Program-made: the position numbers and the translations under genes
Notes under the pieces: model-generated
Databases searched by the model: none
Seen by the model: only the letters and a program-made list of their open reading frames with translations
Told to the model about the DNA's origin: nothing
Assembly (NCBI GenBank): GCA_030430455.1
Contig: JAUIJB010000036.1
Span: 1-37,937 of the forward strand
Source of the DNA: Verrucomicrobiia bacterium
Lineage (GTDB): Bacteria > Verrucomicrobiota > Verrucomicrobiia > Verrucomicrobiales > Akkermansiaceae
Length of the DNA stretch: 37,937 nucleotides
Direction: 5' to 3'
Shown here: piece by piece, positions 35,801-37,937 of the stretch
Position numbering within the stretch: the first letter of the stretch is position 1
Layout: each line of letters starts with the position of its first letter

Positions 35801-37937
35801 CAGCTTCTCGACCTCCAGCCTCGCGACCGGCACCCACCAGATCACCGCCAGCGTGACCGACAGCGGCAGCCTCACCGGCGACGACACGATCACCGTGACG
35901 ATCATTTCCTCCGCGCCGCCCTACTCGGGTGACCTGGTGCTCCACCTCGAGTCGACCGACGGCGTCGGCGAGAGCGGTGGCACCGTCTCTTCCTGGCTCG
36001 ACCTCTCGGGCCAGAACAACCACGTCTTCGCCAGCGGCGACCCGTCGGTCGGGGGCGTGATGACGCCTTCCGGCGAGCCTTCGCTGAGCCTCGACGGAAC
36101 CGGCGACTACCTCGACCGGATCAACAGCACGGACCCGATCAGCGGACTTCCGGTCAACAACGACGACCGCTCGATGTTCGTGGTGGCGAACTACACCTCG
36201 ACCACCGCCTTCGCGGGTGCCGCCTACGGCGGGGTGGGCTCGGACAAGGTCTTCGGCCTCGTGGCCAAGGCCAACACCGGCGAGCTCTCCGTCCAGGGCT
36301 TCGGTTCGGGCAACGACTTCATCTCCACCGAGGTGGCCAACGGCGACGGCTGGCTGATCCACTCGGGGGTCCTCGAGTCGGGCACCGTGAGGCAGTATCG
36401 GGACGGCGGCATTCTCGCCGCGTCCGGCGGGGCGGACAGCTTCACCAACAACTACCAGACCGTGCTGGATCGCATCGCGATCGGTGAGGAACTGGCGAAG
36501 AACGGCATCGCGACGATGGATGTCGCCGCGGTCCTCGTGTTCGACCGGGCCCTGAGCCCGACCGAGCGCGAGGAGGTCGAGGCCTACCTCTTCAACAAGT
36601 ACTTCAACACGAAGCCGGTGGTCACCATCACCGACCCGGCCGGCCCGGTCACGGTCCAGCAGGGGGCGGGTGTCGACCTCGCGGCCACGGTCACCGACGT
36701 CGAGGATGACGATTCGACCCTCGAGGCGGCGCTGGAGTGGACCTCCGACCTCGATGGTGCCCTCGGCACCGGCAGCAGCCTCTCCGCCGTGGTCCTCTCG
36801 CCGGGAGTCCACACGGTGACGGCGACCTCCACGGACAGCGATGGCGGAGTCGGCGAGGCTTCGGTGGTCGTGACCGTGAATGCCGCCCCGGTCGTGGCGA
36901 TCACGGCACCGGGCGATGCCCTGACCTTCAACCAGGGGGTGAACATCGCGTTCGCGGGTTCGGTCACCGACCTCGAGGACGATGACGCCACCCTGACCGC
37001 GGCGCTTGACTGGGTCTCCGACATCGAGGGCGGCACCATCGGAACCGGCGGTAGCTTCTCGACCGCGACCCTGACGCCGGGCGTGCACACGATCACGGCC
37101 TCGGTTACGGACTCGGCTGGCGGAGCCGGCAGCGATGCCATCACGCTCACCATCAACATCCTGCCGGTGGTCTCGATCACGGCTCCTGCGGATGGCTCGA
37201 CCGTCGACGAGGGTGACAGCGTGACCTTCACGGCCACCGCGACGGACGCCGAGGACGGCGACGTGGCGGCCTCGCTGGACTGGGTCTCGGACCTGGACGG
37301 CAGCATCGGCAGCGGTGCGAGCTTCTCGACGACGGCGCTGAGTGCGGGCACCCACGTGGTGACGGCGACAGCGACGGACTCGGATTCGGCAAGTGGTTCC
37401 GCGCAGGTGACCATCACGGTCAACGGGCTTCCGGTGGTGGTGATCAGCTCGCCTGCGGACGCCTCGACCGTCGATGAGGGCGCCAACGTGACCTTCACGG
37501 CCACCGCGACGGACACCGAGGACGGCGACGTGGCGGCCTCGCTGGACTGGGTCTCGGACCTGGACGGTTCGATCGGCAGCGGTGCGAGCTTCTCGACGAC
37601 GGCGCTGAGCGTGGGCACCCACGTGGTGACGGCGACAGCGACCGACTCGAATCTGGCGGATGGCAGCGCGCAGGTGACCATCACGGTCAACGCGCTTCCG
37701 GTGGTGGTGATCAGCTCGCCGGCCGACGCCTCGACCGTCGATGAGGGTGACAGCGTGACCTTCACGGCGACGGCCACCGACACCGAGGACGGTGATGTGG
37801 CGACCTCGCTGGACTGGGTCTCGGACCTGGACGGTTCGATCGGCAGTGGTGCGAGCTTCTCGACCACGGCGCTGAGCGTGGGCACCCACGTGGTGACGGC
37901 GACGGCGACGGACTCGAACAGCTCGGCCGGCAGCGCG
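29898..37937 (+). CDS. Giant LamG/Ig-repeat exported protein (3' end outside window)
   Basis: An open frame of 2,680 codons from ATG 29898 to the window edge with no stop seen where I followed it. The product starts with a signal peptide (MKKHCFAALSSLVLGALPLL, cleavage likely after AQA). Four homologous LamG-like modules, each near 220-230 residues, carry DLVLWLEAD, WADQSG, RTMFFV, GAAYG and DVAAVLVYDR: about 29991-30680, 31540-32210, 32505-33203 and 33783-34437. A fifth, more divergent copy is at 35920-36606. A different, classic LamG domain (LVSKWSLDEGSGT, WNHVVATYDGSDMKIYVDG) lies at about 34990-35630. Between and after them are Ig-like repeats of about 85-90 residues (PADGTSVSSG, DTEDGD, SDLDG, GTHTITASVTDS). 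The protein is probably an adhesin or matrix protein. Anchor and C-terminus are unseen. Confidence 0.9.
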   Translation, partial: MKKHCFAALSSLVLGALPLLVSSPAAQALPPFDADLVLLLESDSGVTQSGGTVSEWADQSGEGNTVFAVGDPLSNAVTTPSGLVAIQLDGNDKLERVDATNALAGLPAGSAERTMFFVVRYNSSASFAGAAYGTNAASQSFGLISKPLTGVGGSNKGNLMFQGFGDDMLSGTLGIGAGWLVQGVRYEGGVDGRTILYKDGIPIDGPDEKTLNTVLTKLVVGEEIGGAGFTTSDVAAVLVYDRYLSASEYAQVQSYLQDKFMLAGGNTAPTVTITGPADGTSVSSGANINFTGTASDTEDGSLASGIVWFSDIDGSIGFGSSLNIASLSDGTHTITASVIDSGSLGDTDAISVTVGSGNTAPTVAITAPADGTSVSSGANINFTGTASDTEDGDISANLSWDSDLDGNIGSGASFGTTTLSVGTHTITASVTDSGSLPGSDSITVTVTGGGGNTAPVVTIDTPADTTTTTAGTSLGFSGAAIDAEDGDISANLSWDSDLDGNIGSGASFSTSSLTVGTHTITASVTDSGSLPGSASITVTINAAGGTTPPLDGDLVLWLEADRGVIEAGGTVSGWADQSGSGNDVAATGDPSIGTTTTPTGAAAIQLDGGDDFLDRASPTGLPAGAADRTMFFVAKYVDADAFVGAAYGAGATSQAFGMVVNGGGGDLAIQAFGGAGIDVISSTAGTGEGWLVQSAVVDGNMAELFKDGVSIAGPVSRTFSTAATRLVIGEEINGNGTPSEMDVAAVLIYDRALNASELAQVEAYLQNKFISASNSAPTVTITAPADGTSVSSGASVSFTGTASDTEDGDISASLSWDSDLDGNIGSGSSFSTTTLSVGTHTITASVTDSGSLPGSDSITVTVTGGGGASPPFDSDLVLWLESDLGVSDSGGTVTGWADQSGLGNNLFPGGDPAVGAVTTPTGEVAIQLDGNDRLQRVNASDTINGLPTGDAARTMFYVANYNASSGRAGAAYGTASTSEAFGLVAKHPGAGGANTNNLMFQGWADDIVTGTQGIGAGWLVQSATYAGGPGGNVTLYKDGVAIGGPTAKTLGTTLTEIVVGQEIGGGGYTTSDVAAVLVYDRELNASELAQVEAYLQNKFISAGGNTAPTVAITAPADGTSVSSGANVSFTGTASDTEDGDISANLSWDSDLDGNIGSGASFSTTTLSVGTHTITASVTDSGSLPGSDSITVTVTGGGGNAAPVVTIDTPADTTTTTAGTSLGFSGAAIDAEDGDISANLSWDSDLDGNIGSGASFSTSSLTVGTHTITASVTDSGSLPGSASITVTINAASGPNPPLDTDLVLWLEADRGVIEAGGTVSGWADQSGSGNDVAATGDPATGSAPSGAPAIVLNGDDFFDRASPTGLPAGAADRTMFIVADYTSANAFIGAAYGTGATNQAFGTVVNGNTGNLAIQAFGANDINSATAGEGAGWLVQSAVVASNSAELFKDGVSIAGPTARTYATGATRLVVGEEINKNGDPANMSVSAVLIYDRALNSSELAQVEAYLQNKYVTTTPNDTPVVTITAPADATTVLLGDNVTFAGSANDTEDGDLTASLSWTSDLDGAIGSAGGFSTTALSAGTHTITASVTDSGSLVGTDSITLTVDGPPVVEITSPGDGSSVPSGDLVTFTATADDVVDGDLSASLSWTSDLDGPIGSGATFDLSSLSIGTHVITAEVADSESQVGSDSITLTIQSSLEIGLVSKWSLDEGSGTTAGDSVGSNDGTLSVGPVWAPVTGRIGGGLDFADGSDRVEIPAFDLSGTAMSIALWVKPSSFTIGDSDEGRFVSKASSTSGADHYWMVGNIEGDKVRFRLKLDGTTYTLVTGAGDLALNDWNHVVATYDGSDMKIYVDGTEEATLAVVGTITEAPTVGVALGNQPNGAGERGMYGTLDEVCLYERALTPAEITLLANPPNVAPAVAISSPADGAAFVAGESVSFSGAANDPEDGDLTASLEWSSDLQGVIGNGGSFSTSSLATGTHQITASVTDSGSLTGDDTITVTIISSAPPYSGDLVLHLESTDGVGESGGTVSSWLDLSGQNNHVFASGDPSVGGVMTPSGEPSLSLDGTGDYLDRINSTDPISGLPVNNDDRSMFVVANYTSTTAFAGAAYGGVGSDKVFGLVAKANTGELSVQGFGSGNDFISTEVANGDGWLIHSGVLESGTVRQYRDGGILAASGGADSFTNNYQTVLDRIAIGEELAKNGIATMDVAAVLVFDRALSPTEREEVEAYLFNKYFNTKPVVTITDPAGPVTVQQGAGVDLAATVTDVEDDDSTLEAALEWTSDLDGALGTGSSLSAVVLSPGVHTVTATSTDSDGGVGEASVVVTVNAAPVVAITAPGDALTFNQGVNIAFAGSVTDLEDDDATLTAALDWVSDIEGGTIGTGGSFSTATLTPGVHTITASVTDSAGGAGSDAITLTINILPVVSITAPADGSTVDEGDSVTFTATATDAEDGDVAASLDWVSDLDGSIGSGASFSTTALSAGTHVVTATATDSDSASGSAQVTITVNGLPVVVISSPADASTVDEGANVTFTATATDTEDGDVAASLDWVSDLDGSIGSGASFSTTALSVGTHVVTATATDSNLADGSAQVTITVNALPVVVISSPADASTVDEGDSVTFTATATDTEDGDVATSLDWVSDLDGSIGSGASFSTTALSVGTHVVTATATDSNSSAGSA
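30969..33900 (+). repeat. Internal duplication in the giant gene (offset 2,241 bp)
   Basis: The stretch 30969 to about 31660 recurs at 33210 to about 33900 with the same reading frame (offset 2,241 = 747 codons) and only a few dozen differences by eye. It covers two Ig-like repeats and the start of the following LamG-like module. Beyond that point the two LamG modules diverge more. This indicates a recent segmental duplication or gene conversion. Confidence 0.85.
37167..37937 (+). repeat. Tandem 267-bp (89-residue) Ig-like repeats
   Basis: Three consecutive near-identical units begin at 37167, 37434 and 37701, each with ADxSTVDEG, VTFTATATD, DGDVAxSLDWVSDLDG and GTHVVTATATDS. The third is cut by the window edge after 237 nt. 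Earlier Ig-like units in the gene are more divergent, so this part probably expanded recently and continues downstream. Confidence 0.9.

Noticed and set aside
32112..37889. A 1,925-residue open frame antisense to the giant LamG/Ig gene
   Set aside because: The plus-strand frame encodes recognisable domains with a signal peptide. The antisense frame is open because the repeats share the same codon bias; its product is made of GRD/AGRR-like repeats.
30969..37937. CRISPR-like regular repeats
   Set aside because: The repeats are coding Ig and LamG units of 260 bp and more in a continuous reading frame, without spacers. No short-repeat/spacer array was found anywhere in the window.

Overview
The window reads as a chromosomal segment from a GC-rich verrucomicrobium. 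The lineage call rests on a Verru_Chthon cassette protein A-like gene, a PEP-CTERM protein with autotransporter-associated (PATR) repeats, LamG/Ig-repeat surface proteins and repeat-rich intergenic DNA. It is an inference from families; no rRNA or other phylogenetic marker is present to confirm it.

Layout. (1) 1-1866: the 3' end of htpG, a 37-kDa nucleoid-associated (NA37/YejK) protein, and an octamer tandem repeat. (2) 1874-7579: a His-loop nickel/cobalt-type permease, divergent from a tightly coupled hypA-hypB-hypF-hypC-hypD operon that ends in a likely intrinsic terminator. (3) 7732-19348: a block of about 12 kb of envelope or secreted genes on the plus strand: Verru_Chthon cassette protein A, an unknown exported protein, a VanZ-like membrane protein, an M32 carboxypeptidase (probably cytoplasmic housekeeping), a small LamG protein and a PATR/PEP-CTERM protein. 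The gaps hold dispersed repeats. (4) 19417-26029, minus strand: hoxE-hoxF-hoxU-hoxY-hoxH-hoxW-hypE, a complete group 3d-type NAD(H)-linked [NiFe] hydrogenase with its endopeptidase and the missing maturation gene hypE. (5) 26320-29455: a PhnA/YjdM zinc-ribbon protein, thiC under a TPP riboswitch with an intrinsic terminator, and a small membrane protein. (6) 29456-37937: a 442-bp mixed-composition spacer, then a giant LamG/Ig-repeat exported protein that stays open for 8,040 nt and runs off the window.

How the genes work together. The permease would supply nickel. HypA/HypB deliver Ni, HypF/HypE make the cyanide ligands, and HypC/HypD assemble Fe(CN)2CO. HoxW trims HoxH. HoxFUE (diaphorase) and HoxYH (hydrogenase) couple H2 to NAD+/NADH. 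All six hyp genes, the protease and the five structural genes are here, so the region could be a self-sufficient hydrogen module, split into two converging arms by surface-protein genes.

I see no CRISPR array, insertion sequence, phage module or defence system. The least explained material is the repeat DNA: a CAGAT-containing decamer family at three intergenic sites, an exact 22-bp inverted repeat, an octamer array, a GC-rich hairpin block, and recent internal duplications in the giant surface gene.
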